Assembly (NCBI GenBank): GCA_002284615.2
Contig: MU069491.1
Coordinates: 360,416 to 386,935 of the forward strand
From: Dunaliella salina
Lineage: Eukaryota; Chlorophyta; Chlorophyceae; Chlamydomonadales; Dunaliellaceae
Length of the DNA stretch: 26,520 nt
Direction of reading: 5' to 3'
Part shown: in pieces, positions 1-13,500 of the stretch
Numbering within the stretch: position 1 is the stretch's first letter
Layout of the letters: the number at the start of each line of letters is the position of its first letter
The notes under the pieces: model-generated
Told to the model about the DNA's origin: nothing
Seen by the model: the letters and a program-made list of their open reading frames with translations, nothing else
Databases searched by the model: none
Position numbers and translations under genes: made by a program

Positions 1-30
1 CACACACACACACAACACACACAAACACAG
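1..30. repeat. CA microsatellite at window edge
   Basis: Near-perfect CA run with two interruptions. It would lie in an intron or 3' region of the kinase gene. Positions 31-419 hold no feature I can support. Confidence 0.8.
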
Positions 31-394
31 CATTTGCAGATCCTGTTTCAATCCACAGCACGCACCAACCCTAGCGAACATCAACGAGAGCTGCACCTCA
101 CAACAGAACGTCAGGAACTAAGAGAGTGCCAAAAGAGTCACATCACATTGTTAAAAATGTCACCATTGTGCAAGGAAAGCAAGTGCAGCCAACATTGTAG
201 CCCAGAAGGCTGAAGCAAAGGAATGCTAGATGTGGCTGAAATTTGTGATCGGCACCTGGCTTGGATTTGTCACCGTGCTACTGTTGCGAACACCATATGA
301 GCACCTGTGCTTGGACGCGCCCAGCAGTTCATGAGCTTGGAAGTGTCCACATGTACATCATGCCTCAGCTGCTCCGCGCTCCCCGGAACGCGCT

Positions 395-507
395 TTCTTA
401 CAGTATCCTGTGCTGCCCATTATACACGCGCTGCTACTTTAAGTACCCCATGCTGCCCAATACACATATACCAGCATCTTGAAAGCAGCCTGTGATACCC
501 ATTACAC
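395..507 (-). repeat. Echoes of exon 11 donor edge
   Basis: On the minus strand the junction GTGTAATGGGTATCACAGG recurs as GTGTATTGGGCAGCATGG and GTATAATGGGCAGCACAGG, at about 40-50 bp spacing. This is the weakest of the echo arrays. Confidence 0.5.
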
Positions 508-590
508 ATCCCGGCCTTCCTGCTCAGCATCCTCCTTAGTGTTGACTGTTGGGTCCATTGGTGTGCTGCCTGCATGGGCAGTGATTGACC
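508..590 (-). CDS. Probable kinase exon 11 (C-terminal extension, gene continues off window)
   Basis: 83 nt, residues 435-461 plus two bases. It encodes [20 protein letters not shown] and then MLSRKAG. The acceptor is TGTGCAG|GG, in phase with exon 10. The proposed donor GAT|GTGTAA at 507 is weak. The call rests mainly on the echo signature: the acceptor edge is repeated four times to the right (660-985) and the donor edge about twice to the left. If the donor is not used, the frame stays open to about 420. Confidence 0.4.
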
Positions 591-3500
591 CTGCACAAGC
601 CATGAGTCCAGAGTTTTTGTATCAACCATAATATATGGGATGCTTGTGCAGAGTGTCATACATGCCAGCATGGGCAGTCATTGACCCTGGACAGGCGACG
701 AGGCGGAGCTCCTGCATCAGAACATGATCATGGGATGTTTGGGATGCACACCCACAATGTCACATACGCCTGCATGGGCAGTTGTTGACCCTGCACAGAT
801 GATGGTATCGGAGTTTCTGCACCCAAAAATTTGTGGGGAAGTTTGCTCATGTCACATGTGCCTGCATGGACAGCGATTGATCCTGCACAGGCGGAATTTC
901 TGCAAGAAAACATGATTTGTGGTGTTTGCTCATAATGTCACGTATGCCTGCATGGGCAGAACAATTGATTCTGCACAAGCGACGAGTCCAGACATGCTGC
1001 ACCGGAGAAGGCATGCATGCAGCCAAGGAAAAGGGCGCCTGTGCAAGAGAGCAGCCGGATCAGGCAGGAGATTAACACTCCTGAGTGCATAAGGCAACAA
1101 GCAAAGGACACACACATGACACTGTCGAATGCACATGTGGTGCAGATCAGGGCGAAAGCATTTGCGCATCCCGTGTACGCATGCACGGACCATATGCTCT
1201 TAGCTGCACTGCCAGGCATGACCTCAGAGTGTCTTTCTTGTATGGACAATATTTTGATTGAGCTTGAATGTGGGAAAGGGCATTCAGACCATGTGCTCTT
1301 GGAGGTTGTGCTATGTGGAAATTAGATGTAGGAACACATGCACATACCATGTTACTGACCGTGGATGTTGGAGGGAGCTTAAATGTAGGAATGCATGCAC
1401 AGGTTGTGTTTCAGGCAAGGGTTGTCAGATGGAGCTTGAGGGAAGCAAAGCATGAACAGACCATTCACAAGCCACGAGAAAGGAATGCACGTGCAGACCG
1501 TGCACAGGCCATATGTGTTGGATGGAGCACAAAAGTGGGAATGCATGTACAGAGCATGTGCTCTTTGCTGCACTGCCAGGCATGCCCTCAGGCTGTCTCT
1601 CTTGTATGGACATTTTTTCGGATGGAGCACAAAAGTAGGAATGCGTGTACAGACAATATGCTTTGCTACACTGCCAGGCATGCCCTCAGGCTGTCTCTCT
1701 TGTATGGACATTGTGTTGGATGGAGCACAAAAGTGGGAATGCATGCACAGGCCATGTGCTCTTTGCTGCACTGCCAGGCATGCCCTCAGGCTGTCTCTTT
1801 TGTATGGACTTTGTGTTGGATGGAGACCAAAAGTAGGAATGCGTGTACAGACTGTGTATTCTTTGTTGCACTGCCAGACATGCCCTCAGGATGTCNCTCT
1901 TGTATGGACATTGTGTTGGATGGNGCNCAAAAGTNGGAATGTATGCACAGGCCATGTGCTCTTTGCTGCACTGCCAGNCATGCCCTCAGGCTGTCTCTCT
2001 TGTATGGACTTTGTGTTGGATGGAGAACAAAAGTAGGAATGCGTGTACAGACTATGTAATCTTTGCAGCAGTGCCAGGCATGCCCTCAGGCTGTCTCTTT
2101 TGTATGGACTTTGTGTTGGATGGAGACCAAAAGTAGGAATGCATGTATAGACCATGTGCTCTTTGCTGCAATTCCAGGCATGCCCTCAGGCTGTCTTTCT
2201 TGTATGGACATTTTGTCGGGCGGGCTTAGAAGTAGGAATTCACGCACAGGACGTGTTCTTTGCTGCAATTCCAGGCATGTCCTCAGGCTCTCTCGCTTGT
2301 ATAGACATTATGTTGGACGGGCTAAAAAATGCATAAACACACCATGTGCTCTTTGCTGCACTGCCAGGCATGCCCTCAGGCTGTCTCTGTTGAAGATAGG
2401 GTACTCAGGCTGCACGGTGCGCAAGCTCAGGCGCGTCCACACAGGCACAATTGTACCCTTGTGGATGGGCTCAGTTGCCTGCAAAGGTGAATGCAAAAGG
2501 TGAATGCAAAAGATGAATGAACAGATGAATGCAGAAGGCAAGCGAAAGCTCCCTTGTTGCAACGCGATTTGAGGTACATCATTCACACAGTTAATATACC
2601 AATAAGCGTCACTCTCTTTGGGTGAAGCCAGGCATACAGTTTCAAGCCTCCAGTTAATTACAAGTATGTCAGATTAAAGCGCTTACAACTATTATTCTTA
2701 TTCTATTCTTTGTGCTCTAGTATTTAAGTTAGGTGCCGGTTGCGACTGGATGATTGTGTCCTTCAAAGGGCGGTACTGGCTCCTGAGGCCTCTGCCTCCG
2801 CAGGGGAATGACCACTATCAAAGAAGCAACTAGGCAAGCAACCAAGAAATCGCCCAGCTTGCTTGCAGTCCCGACTGCACTTTTCCTTCTCCACTATGCA
2901 TGTCATCAACCAGTGGATGTCATAAACAGGCTTGCTAACAGGCATCCTAACTTATCGCCCTCATTGAAACATCACCTGATTCATGACTTTGGTTAACGCA
3001 AGTTTCCACGCCTCAACGGGTAAATTACAAATCGGAATGAGGTCCTGGTTGAGCAGTCGTTTCACACTGTTGAGTCTCATTGGAACATTGCAGTGATGAC
3101 CGCCTTCAGCAATGGCAGACTGGTGATTTTGTTTGCGCTGCGACTTGTACCCTTGGGCCACGCTCCTACCTTTGATTTGAAGTCGCCACTGGCAGACAGC
3201 TTGATGAGGTTGTCAATGGCTGCATCTCTCTCGGCTGATCGGTACGCGCCCTTGGCCAACTGCAGGTGCACACAGAGAGAGGTGCACACAACACTGATCG
3301 GTTTGCGCCCCTGGCCAACTGCAAGTGCACACAAGGGTGTGCACTCAAGGTGCACACAACACTCATTGGTACGCGCCCCTGGCCAACTGCAAGTGCACAC
3401 AGGGGTGTGCACTCAAGGTGCACACAACACTGATGGGTATACGCACTTGGCCAACTGCAAGTGCACACAAAGTGCATACAATACTGATTGATACACGTCC

Positions 3501-6500
3501 CTGGCCAACTGCAGGTGCTCACAGACAGACGCACACAGACCCCGAGGTTAATGAAGGCAAGCGGGCTCGGAGCAAGGGACTTTGGTTTCATGACATACCG
3601 AACACAAAAGTTGGCCTATGAAGCTTATGCAACTCTTCAAAAAGTCGCATTTGATAAATGAGCTTTTGTAACTATTTTTCACCAACGGGCATATGCATAC
3701 ACCATGGCCCAGCTTGGCAGCAGCATGGCTCCCCAAGCTGACCGGCTGATGATTGGTCTTGTTTTTGATGTTAACAATTTTCTGAGAAGAAGAGTGCGCA
3801 TTTCGTGGTTTATGATGCAAGATTTTTCTCGGAGAGCATGGCTCCCCAAGCTGACCGTCTGATGGATTCATCTCGTTTTTGGTCTTAACAATTTTCTGAG
3901 AAAGTGAGAGTGTACATTTTGTGGCTTGTGATGCAAGACAAGACACCACATGGTTATAGGTCTGGAGTGCAAAGTTTGGAAGTCATGCAAGGCAACTGAA
4001 TTTGAAGGATTAAACGTACCCATGGGCAAACCAGCAAAATATAAAAAACTAAGTCCTTGAGAATGCCCATGTGCAGTCTGTGTTAAAATCCAGGAGAGCA
4101 GGTCACCTTCCCCCTTGTTTTCGTGATGGCCTGCACAGTTGTACAGTGTCAAACCTCAGGTGTCCTGGCAATCACACGCGCAGCCAAAAAGAAATCAATG
4201 GTCAAAATGAGTGGGTGGCGAGCTGCTGCTGCTGCCCTGCTCCATGATTCCATCGCAATACGAGTCTTTACGTACTTTTGTGATGCCAGTTGTATGAAGT
4301 ATGGACATGAGAAACTTGCATTATGAGTCTCCCAATGCTATCAAGTTACCAAGTTGGTGTTACCAAAGTGTGCAAGCGCCACAGTCTACTGATGAGGAAA
4401 AGGGTAATCCTAGCCCCTTGGATAAACGACTCTTAGGATGAATGATACTAGCAGCACCTTTGTTCGGCTTCACAAATTCTTAGCTGCTATCCTTGCATCT
4501 GGGGTCACGGCGGGAGTGTGTCCTTGTATCATTTTAATGTTTTAGAGATACCAAGAGAAATTGCTTGAAAAGTTTTAGGGTTTAAGTGCATGAGGTGCAA
4601 CTGGGGTCAAGTGCCACATTTGCTTTGGCACCTGTGAGGTTACAAAGGCTTATGTGATAATCGGACAATGTCCGTACGTCATATGAGAAACTCCCGTTGC
4701 GCAAACCACCACAGACAAACATTTCTTGAGAGCCAGGCGCCACCGCTGCGTTGGAATCAGGTTCCGATGCTCCTAACTTTTTTGGCAGCGGCTTGTAAAA
4801 AGTAGTGATGGCTCACAGACACCATTCACATTCAGACCTCACGCGTCCTGGCACCCACATTGCTGCCTCTAACCGTTCTTGTGATGGCTCGCAAATTCAT
4901 TCACCCTCCTCTCCTCAAGCAAGCTGGCATCCACGCTTGTTACTTCTTGTGCCCCCCCCCCCCTTGCTTCAGCCATAGCCCATAAAACGCTCATCCAATT
5001 TATTTCCTTGCAGTCCCTGTTGCTCTTCCTGATGGAAGGCATTGCTACCATACGCATTACAACATCAGCAACATCAATTTCCAGATGGACACCTGTGCCC
5101 AGATATCCTAAATGCAGGTACCTATTGTTGGTGCTGGACAGCCATTCTGCGGCACACACTCTCATCCTTTGATCACCCTGACCTTGCACGCTCTCCTTCT
5201 GACCCTTATTCCTGAGCACTTCACACACAACCCCCACTTCATGTTCAGTCTTCTACGCAAGCAACCTATTCAATACCAACTTAAATGCTCAATCATACCC
5301 ACACGCAAGCTTCTCTGCCCAACTTGACAAGCATGATGTCCGCTAGAAACCTTGCAAACACCCAATCCTCACTTCACCCCTGCTGACTTGGCTGAAGGTC
5401 CCCAAGACATTGTAACCTAACCTAACCTAACCTAACCAATCCTCACTTCATCCCAATCCTCACTTCATCCCAATCCTCACTTCATCCCAATCCGCACTTC
5501 ATCCTCACTTCATCCCAATCCTCACTTCATCCCATCCTCACTTCATCCTCACTCCATCCCAATCCTCACTTCATCCCATCCTCACTTCATCCTCACTTCA
5601 TCCCAATCCTCACTTCATCCCAATCCTCACTTCATCCCAATCCTCGCCCAATCCTCACTTCATCCCTGCTCAAGCAGTCACTCTTTTGTTTCCAGCCCTC
5701 CCTTATCCACCCACCAAGCTCTTGCCCACACACCCTTTGTCCTACACTCATCCTGCTCGTGTACTGCAGCAGCATCCCCCCTCTCCCCTACTCCATCCTG
5801 CCTTTGCACTGCTGCGGCATACACTTTCTCCCACCCATCCTGCTGTTGTGCTGCAGCATCAGCATCAGCATCAGCATCAGCATCAGCTGCACCCACCCTC
5901 ACCTCCATTCCATTTTGCATGCTCACAGCAGCAGCAGCAGCAGCAGCAGCACCAACCTGCTCCTCCACTCCATCCTGCTTCAGTACTGCAGGAGTAGCAA
6001 TAGCAGCAGCAGTGCAGCAGCAGCAGCAGCAGCAGCACCCACCTTCTCCTCTACTTCGTCCTGCTCTTGTTTCAGGGTACCTAGCGCGTCCTCAAAATGG
6101 CTTCGCATTGGTGTCTGGTACCATGGATGCTCCATAATGCCTTGGATGGAAATGCTGCACACCAAGGACAATGAGCACAGCCGCTTGAAACTCTAGGGAA
6201 TGTAAAATGAGCGCAGGAAGGTGCAGCATTTCAAGAGCTACAAGCACACTGCATGCTGGAGGGAGTGAGACGCATGCATAGGGAGAGGCGCTGGATCGGA
6301 GCGACAGCAACGCCACAGCGACAGCAACGCCACAGCGACAGCAACGCCACAGACAGCATTGCTACACAGCACCAAACAACAGGACACGCCGTGTGCGAGT
6401 GATTCCTACAGTAATTGACATGTTGTTTTGGTTCAGCTAAAATGACCCTGTAGGCATGCAGCTATGACCCTCTGTCATTCCTTTGACATAATGACTTCAT

Positions 6501-7375
6501 TTTTATTCCAAAATTAGACCACCTGCCGCACATCGCCCCCGACGGCCCCAGCAGAGTGTTCATACTATACGCGCAGCGCATGGATACCTGCTGCAACACC
6601 CATGGATACCTGCTGCGACGGCCACCGGTTCTTTTCATCCAGGTCAAACACACACGGATACCTGCTGCAGCACACATGGATACCCGCTGCAACACCCACC
6701 GGTTCTTTTCATCCAGGTCGAACATCTTGTCCAGCAGGTCGCGCGCGTTGGGGCTCAGGTACTTGAGCTGGCTCTGCAGCATGCTGTTCTCATCCCACTT
6801 GTTGCGGTGCTGCTGCACCCACACCTTCTTCATAGGGTCCGTCACGCCCATGGAGCTCACGTTATCACCCTGGCCGTGAGCATATGTGATGGACATGTTG
6901 CTTCATTCAAGCAAGCAGTAATCCATCCACTCATCCATCATCTGTTTCATTGGGGTCCGTCATGCCCATGGAGCTCGCATTCTCACCCTGGCCATGAGCA
7001 AAGGGCAGGTTACATTCATTCATTCATTCATCCAAGCAAGCGAGCAAGCAAGCACGCAAGCAAGCAAGCAAGCAAGCACACGCGCACGCACGCAAGCAAG
7101 CAAGGTCATTCATCAGTCCATGCATCTTCTATTCTATTGGGGTCCGTCACGCCCATGGAGCTCCTGTTCTCACCCTGGCCATGATCACATGCAATGAGCA
7201 GCTTGCTTCACTCATCCATCCATCCATCCATCCAAGCATCCATCCAAGCATCCATCCATTCACCCATCCAAGCATCCATCCAAGCATCCATCCAAGCATC
7301 CATCTAAGCATCCATCCAAGCATCCATCCAAGCATCCATCCATCCATCCACTCATTCATTCATTTATTCATTCAT

Positions 7376-7431
<56 letters not shown>

Positions 7432-8114
7432 GCGTCCATTCATCTATTTTGCTGAGGTCCACCATGCCCATGGAGGTTATCATCGTGGCCATGAGCACAA
7501 ATTATTGACACGCTTGAGCACATCTTTTTGGCACACTTGTGAGAGCAATTCGAAAAAATGCATGCCTTAATTGTATCCTCAGCTTTACATCCAATGTCAG
7601 TGAGAGCGCAGAACTTCCCTACTGCTTTCTGGCCCTGATGTACTCCCATATCGAGGTACACAGCCAGAGGCAAAAGTATGACTGATCATGCAACCGTGCT
7701 GTCACAGTGCAGCAGCCTCATGCATTTGCAATTTCCTTATTCTTTCAAGCTTGCGGTTATGCACTGTGACGCCCGAAGAAAAAGAGCATGTTCTCTGCAG
7801 GCAAGCACCATGCTTCCAGTTATCGTGAACACAGCGGGCTATGGTGCAATTTGGAAATGCTGTGAATGAGCTTCCTGAGTATTGCTTTCCAGATTTGACT
7901 GACTTGATCACAGGCACACACATTTTCTGCTGAGCTGCCCCGCCAGGCAGGTACAGCTGTATAACTCTACCCTTTCCTTTCCTTTCCCGAGGAAATTCGG
8001 GGTTCACAAGGGGTAACCGGAGGACATGCCCCCCACCTTTCCTATGGATGCACAGGCAGTGCTACAATACGTGTACTGAGCCGATGAAAATTCTTGTGAG
8101 CACGCACACACAAG

Positions 8115-8201
<87 letters not shown>

Positions 8202-9828
8202 CTGCACACATGACAGACATGTGCCTAAATACTCTCTCAATGTGTGGTCTATCTCTCCTCTCATCGTGCATAAACAATACATGCAAATACATTTATACAT
8301 GGCTCAGCAGGCACAGGCAAAGCATTTAGATGAAGTTCGAGGCACAAGGCTGAGCTACCTGGGACTTCGTGCAAAGAGGCACGAGGCTGACCTGCCTGAG
8401 ACTTAATGCAAGGCTGCACTGCTAGGAATTTCGGTTTTGTGCACTGGGCACGAGGCTGAGCTGCCAGGGACTTTGTGCCCTGGGGCACAAGGCTGAGCTG
8501 CCTAAGTAAAAGGTGTAGGTTCAAATATGCCATTGATCACACCTCCAGATGCTGCCACTTGCTACTAGGGGCAAAGACGTGGCGGCAGGCGTGGGTGAGC
8601 AAGGGCTCTAGAGCCAATGGAATTGTGTGAAGGCTCCATGGACTCAGAAGTTTTAAATTGTTTTGCAAGCTTCCGAATTTTTTTTCGTAAACCCTCAATG
8701 CTCGCAAATTAATGAATCAGTCTCGTAAAACACAAGTTTGCTGCGGTAGATGTGCTCGTTTTAATTCTGTACACCCAGTCTCTGTGCAAAGCAAAAACAT
8801 GACTTACGTCTGGCAATATAAATTCTGCAAGGTATGCAGGGATGTACACGCCGGCCGTAAACCGGAGATTTAATTTTCAAACCGGGAAGTTGTTAGGGTC
8901 CGGTCCGGCAGAACCGGAAAAATTTTTTAAGCGTCTCCGGTAGGCTAACCCTTCAATCGTAAGCACAAAGCCAGGGTCAGCAGCAGGAGTCCCCCCGCCA
9001 TCGCAGACTCTGCTCACCTTATGTAAGTCTGGACTGAGTTGCTGGCAGCCCTTGAATTCCTGGTCACAGCCTGATTAAAACAGGCAATGCTCTGGAGGCC
9101 ACAAAACCCATCTCATGCAGGGGCTCAAGCAGGGGCATCCCAGGCCCCACATGGAGAGCCCAGCCCCTCTCCTCAGCCTGAATCCGAGCCTCCCCCTCAG
9201 CCTGCAGCCTACACTCCCCCAAAAGTCTGGTCTCAGGAGTGGATGGAGCAGCACCCCGACCCTGAGTTCATGCAGGCGTTGCAGGATTTGCTGGATGCAG
9301 GCTACATTGGCCTTAGGGAGTGAGGGATGCTCTCCGTTCTAGTAGCCAGCAGCGTACAGCCCCCGGCCGGGGATTTTTTTATTGCTTGTTTGGTGTTTCT
9401 CCTATCCATTCACACCACGCCTTGCACACATCCACACGGAAGACCGCACAAATTAGCCACGTGAGGCAACCCCATGAATATCATGCAAATGATCGCCATG
9501 TGCACGTAACAGAAATGAAGTTTTGTGAAGACGCAAAGCCATAGCATCAGTTGAACGCAGCTAAGCAGCATGCAGAACTTTGTAAACTTATAAGCACTAT
9601 AAGCCCTTCTGAGCAATTTGTGGTGTCATGAGACTAGATTTTCTGGAACCTAACAACCTGGTGGAGTTCTGTGCTTAACTTTGCATGTTCATTTCATGCA
9701 GAGTGACTGCGCATGTTTCTTCCAGTTATTGACACTTCCAAACTCAGCTCAAAAATTACAGGAAGTTTTTCCTTACTAGACAGGGGATGTATTTGCCTTA
9801 CCAGACAGGGGATGTATTTTGTGTACTC

Positions 9829-9902
<74 letters not shown>

Positions 9903-10442
9903 ATCCCGGCCGGGGGCGCCAGCCCCCAAATGTTTCCAGAGTGCCTCCGGCGGGACCCAAAACATTTGAAAAGCTCCTCCGGTAAGACTGGAAGAGTAAC
10001 ATACCCTCCTGTACTTCCCTGAAGGTATGGCATACATGTTTCAAAAAAGACGCATGCTGACAGCCCTGAAACTTATCTCCTCTGGTACAGCTCTAATCCA
10101 ATAAATTGATTGTAGTGCACACAGAGTGAAAGCCATCACTAACAACACTAGCTTTCAGTTGCAATAGCCCTTCCCCCCTCTCCTCCCTCCTCCCCCCCTT
10201 CCCACACACCCACTGCTCCCCGGGAAGGTTCCCATTCTTGAATGCAAAAAAAAGGTGCGCACCTCAAAGGGGAACTTCCCGATCAGGATTACACACAGCA
10301 GCACGCCCATAGCCCACACATCAGCCTTTGTGCCGTCGTAGTACACCTTGCCCCCTTGATTTCCAGTCTTGGCCGCAGTGAGTTGGGGGGACATGTAGTC
10401 GGGGGTGCCTGTGACAAGCACCAGCGCGTGTCATGGATCAAA

Positions 10443-10515
<73 letters not shown>

Positions 10516-13500
10516 TGAAGTGTCTCTGGACAGCATTTGCATGTGTGAGATCTTTAACCCCAGACTTCTGTCGTTGGGGAAATGAAGGGCACGTGTCTGG
10601 CGCATGAGCTTCACATACAAAGTGAGCAGCCAAGAGGGACACAATGAGCAGGAGCCCATGCACAGCAAGAGCCATGAGCTTGGAGATCTCCCCAGGAGTG
10701 CCTGCAAGCTGAGCTTCCCAAGCAGAGTGAGCAGCTAAGAGGGACACGATGAGCAGAGGCCCATGCACAGCAAGGACCATGTACTATTGGGAAACATGCA
10801 CTCAGGAGTGTCTGCAAGCTGAGCTTCCCATGCAAAGCGAGCCAGAATGACAGAATGTGCAGCCCATGCACAGCAAGGCCTGTGCGCTTGAAGGACATGT
10901 TCTCAGGGGTGCCTGCAAACAGGGATTTCCATGCAAAGCGAGCCAGAGGGTCAAAGTGTGCAGCCCATGCACAGGAAGGGCTGTGCGCTTTAGGGACATG
11001 GACCCAGGAGTGCCTGCAAACATAGCTTCCCCTGCAAAGTGAGCAGCCAAGAGGGACACAATGAGCAGGAGCCCATGCACAGCAAGAACCATGTGCTAGG
11101 GGGGACATGCACTCAGGGGTGTCTGCAAACACGGCTTCCCATGCAAAGCTAGCCAGGGGGACAAAGTGTGCAGCCCATGCACAGCAAGGCCCGTGCGCTC
11201 GAGGGACATGCTTTCAGGGGTGTCTGCAAACAGGGATTCCCATGCAAAGCGAGCCAGGGGGACAAAGTGTGCAGCCCATGCACAGCAAGGCCCGTGCGCT
11301 TGAGGGACATGTTCTCAGGGGTGCCTGCAAACAGGGCTTCCCGCGCAGAGCCAGGGGGACAAAGGGTGCAGCCCATGCACAGGAAGGGCTATGCGCTTGA
11401 GGGACATGCACTCAGGAGTGCCTGCAAACATAGCTTCCCCTGCAAAGTGAGCAGCCAAGAGGGACACGATGAGCAGGAGCCCATGCAAAGCAAGGGCCAT
11501 GCGCTTGGGAGACACGCACCCAGGAGCGCCTGCAAGCTGAGCTTCCCATGCAAAGTGTGCCAGAGGGACAAAGTGTGCAGCCCATGCACAGAAAGGGCTG
11601 TGCACTTGGGAGACATGCACTCAGGAGTGCCTGCACGCTGAGCTTCCCATGCAAAGTAAGGAGGGACACAATGAGCAGAAGCCCATGCACAGGGTCCTCC
11701 CCACCTGCTTTGTAAGTTCTACGAATCAGCTAAGGAATCTTTACGCTGTCCTCGCGGGGCGGTAGAATTCCTTACTGCCCAGCTGGATGGCCCTTTCCTG
11801 GGCAAAAAGCGGCCATTTACTGCTGTTCAGCATTTCTCAGCACCCACTGCACTATTTTTGGACCTGAGTTGTGCGTTGGATATCTGTGTTTTAGCTCTAC
11901 AAGGATGTGTAAAGAGAGCGGGGTTGAGATTGTGTCGCTGGCAGAAAGGTCTGAGCACACTGTTTTCCACACAGTCCACCTTATCGTCATTCAAGTTTCC
12001 ATAGACGTCTCTTATTGGGCAGCATCCGAGGATGTGTTCAGGTCGCACAGGGACGCAGTGCTGGGAGGTTTGTCGTGCAAAAACCCGAGAATTGTGCCCA
12101 CTGACTCAGTTAAGAGCCATTTCACGCAGGCCACCGTTTGGCCTCATGAAGCTTCAATAGATGCATTTTGATGGGCAGCACCCAGGGGTGTGCTCAGGTC
12201 GCCAGGGGAGGCAGTGGTTGCGACGCGATGGTACTTCCTGCATCGGCATGCATACCTGTGGGTCCCGATGGGTCAACGCACGAGCACGCTCCCCCTGCGC
12301 CCCTCCGCAGATTCTGATGACGCATCATGAGTATACGTCCTAATAACAGCTTGAGTCCAGGAGCGCTGGTCATTTGGTGCAAGTTCAAAATTTCACCTTT
12401 TTCAGCAAAATGGGTGGAACAGACGCTGTTTTCCTCTAAGCCGCATCCGCCAACTCCGTGCTTGGGATAGGAAAACATGTTTGGTATGCTCAGGGCATGC
12501 ACAGGGGTTGATTTAGAGCCTGAAAATGCAGTTGGCCATACTTGGGTCAACCAGCCATGGGGACGACCACAGCATGGGCCGTGCGCTTGGGAGACATGCA
12601 CTCAGGGTGCCTTCCAGATGAGCTTCCCATGCAAAGTGAGCCAGAGGGACAAAGTGTGCAGCCCATGCACAGGATGGGCCATGTGTTTGGGGGAGATGTT
12701 CACAGGTGTGCCTGCAAACAAAGCTTCTCATGCAAAGTGAGCCAGAGGGACTGAGTTTGCAGCCAAAGCACACTTTGCAGGGCCCATGTGCTTGACATGA
12801 AACCAATTTTTGTGGGGTGTCCGGGGGCCTCTGTGTGGGAGCGACCTCCCACCCTGGAAACCCTCGAAGGTCCCTTCGAGGCCTGAAAGGGTGCTCATCA
12901 AAGGGGGAAAATAGCACCCTCTTGATCCAATTTTCAAAATTTTCCTTGGCTTCCACAAATGAGTGATAATAAATCATCAAATCCGAACAAGAAGGCAAGG
13001 GTCAAAAAGGGTCAGAGTGATGGGGCATACAAGCTTAAGCTGGTTGCTGTGGGCTCAACCAACAAGGTCCAGGAAAAGTGGTACGAAGAAGAACCTCTTA
13101 AGGGACAGCCACACCGCCAGCACTGGCTTGTGAACAAAGGGGCAGGTGAAGATGGCAAGCACAGGGCAGGATGCAGCTTGTGTGATGCGACCCTCCAGTG
13201 CCGGGCACAGACAGTGAAGGCCCATGAGGTCAGCAGCAGCCATCAGCAGAAAGGCACAGCATGGATGCAGAAGCAGAAGGACAGCAAACTGGCGGGAGAG
13301 CTTCAGAAAAGCAGAAGCATACACTGCCGAACAGCGCGCAGGCCAGCAAGCTGACCCAGAGCTGCACACTCTGTTCGCATCTTTGTTCAAGCACATGTTC
13401 TACAGAGTCGGGTGTGGAGTCATTCCCATACGCAGCTGCCATTGGGGAATGGCTCAGCGCTAAGAAGCGCTGGGGAGTGCAGCAGATACAGATTGTTTTT

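Noticed and set aside
1268..2059. Longest plus-strand open frame (263 codons, Cys/Met/Trp-rich)
   Set aside because: It is a translation of the 100-bp repeat and its decayed copies, antisense to the kinase. The open frame follows from the period and sequence of the repeat, not from coding selection.
4869..5237. 122-codon minus-strand ORF in intron 8
   Set aside because: No motif, no paired splice sites with matching phase that I could defend, and no echo signature.
5408..5439. CCTAA run as telomeric repeat
   Set aside because: Only four pentamers inside an intron, and not the TTTAGGG or TTTTAGGG type of green algae.
5678..5968. Minus-strand frame with repeated D-x-x-E-x-V-G-AAA as a coding continuation of exon 8
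   Set aside because: It is an echo series of the exon 8 donor edge with CAG runs. Exon 8 joins exon 9 in phase through the GTGGGT donor.
8048..8329. HTHTHT / CVCVCV open frames here and at 9694-10044 and 10242-10780
   Set aside because: Translations of CA/GT microsatellites.
10610..11695. Regularly spaced repeats resembling a CRISPR array
   Set aside because: Units are ~100 bp and similar throughout with no unique spacers, in a eukaryotic intron. They are explained as exon 6 edge echoes.
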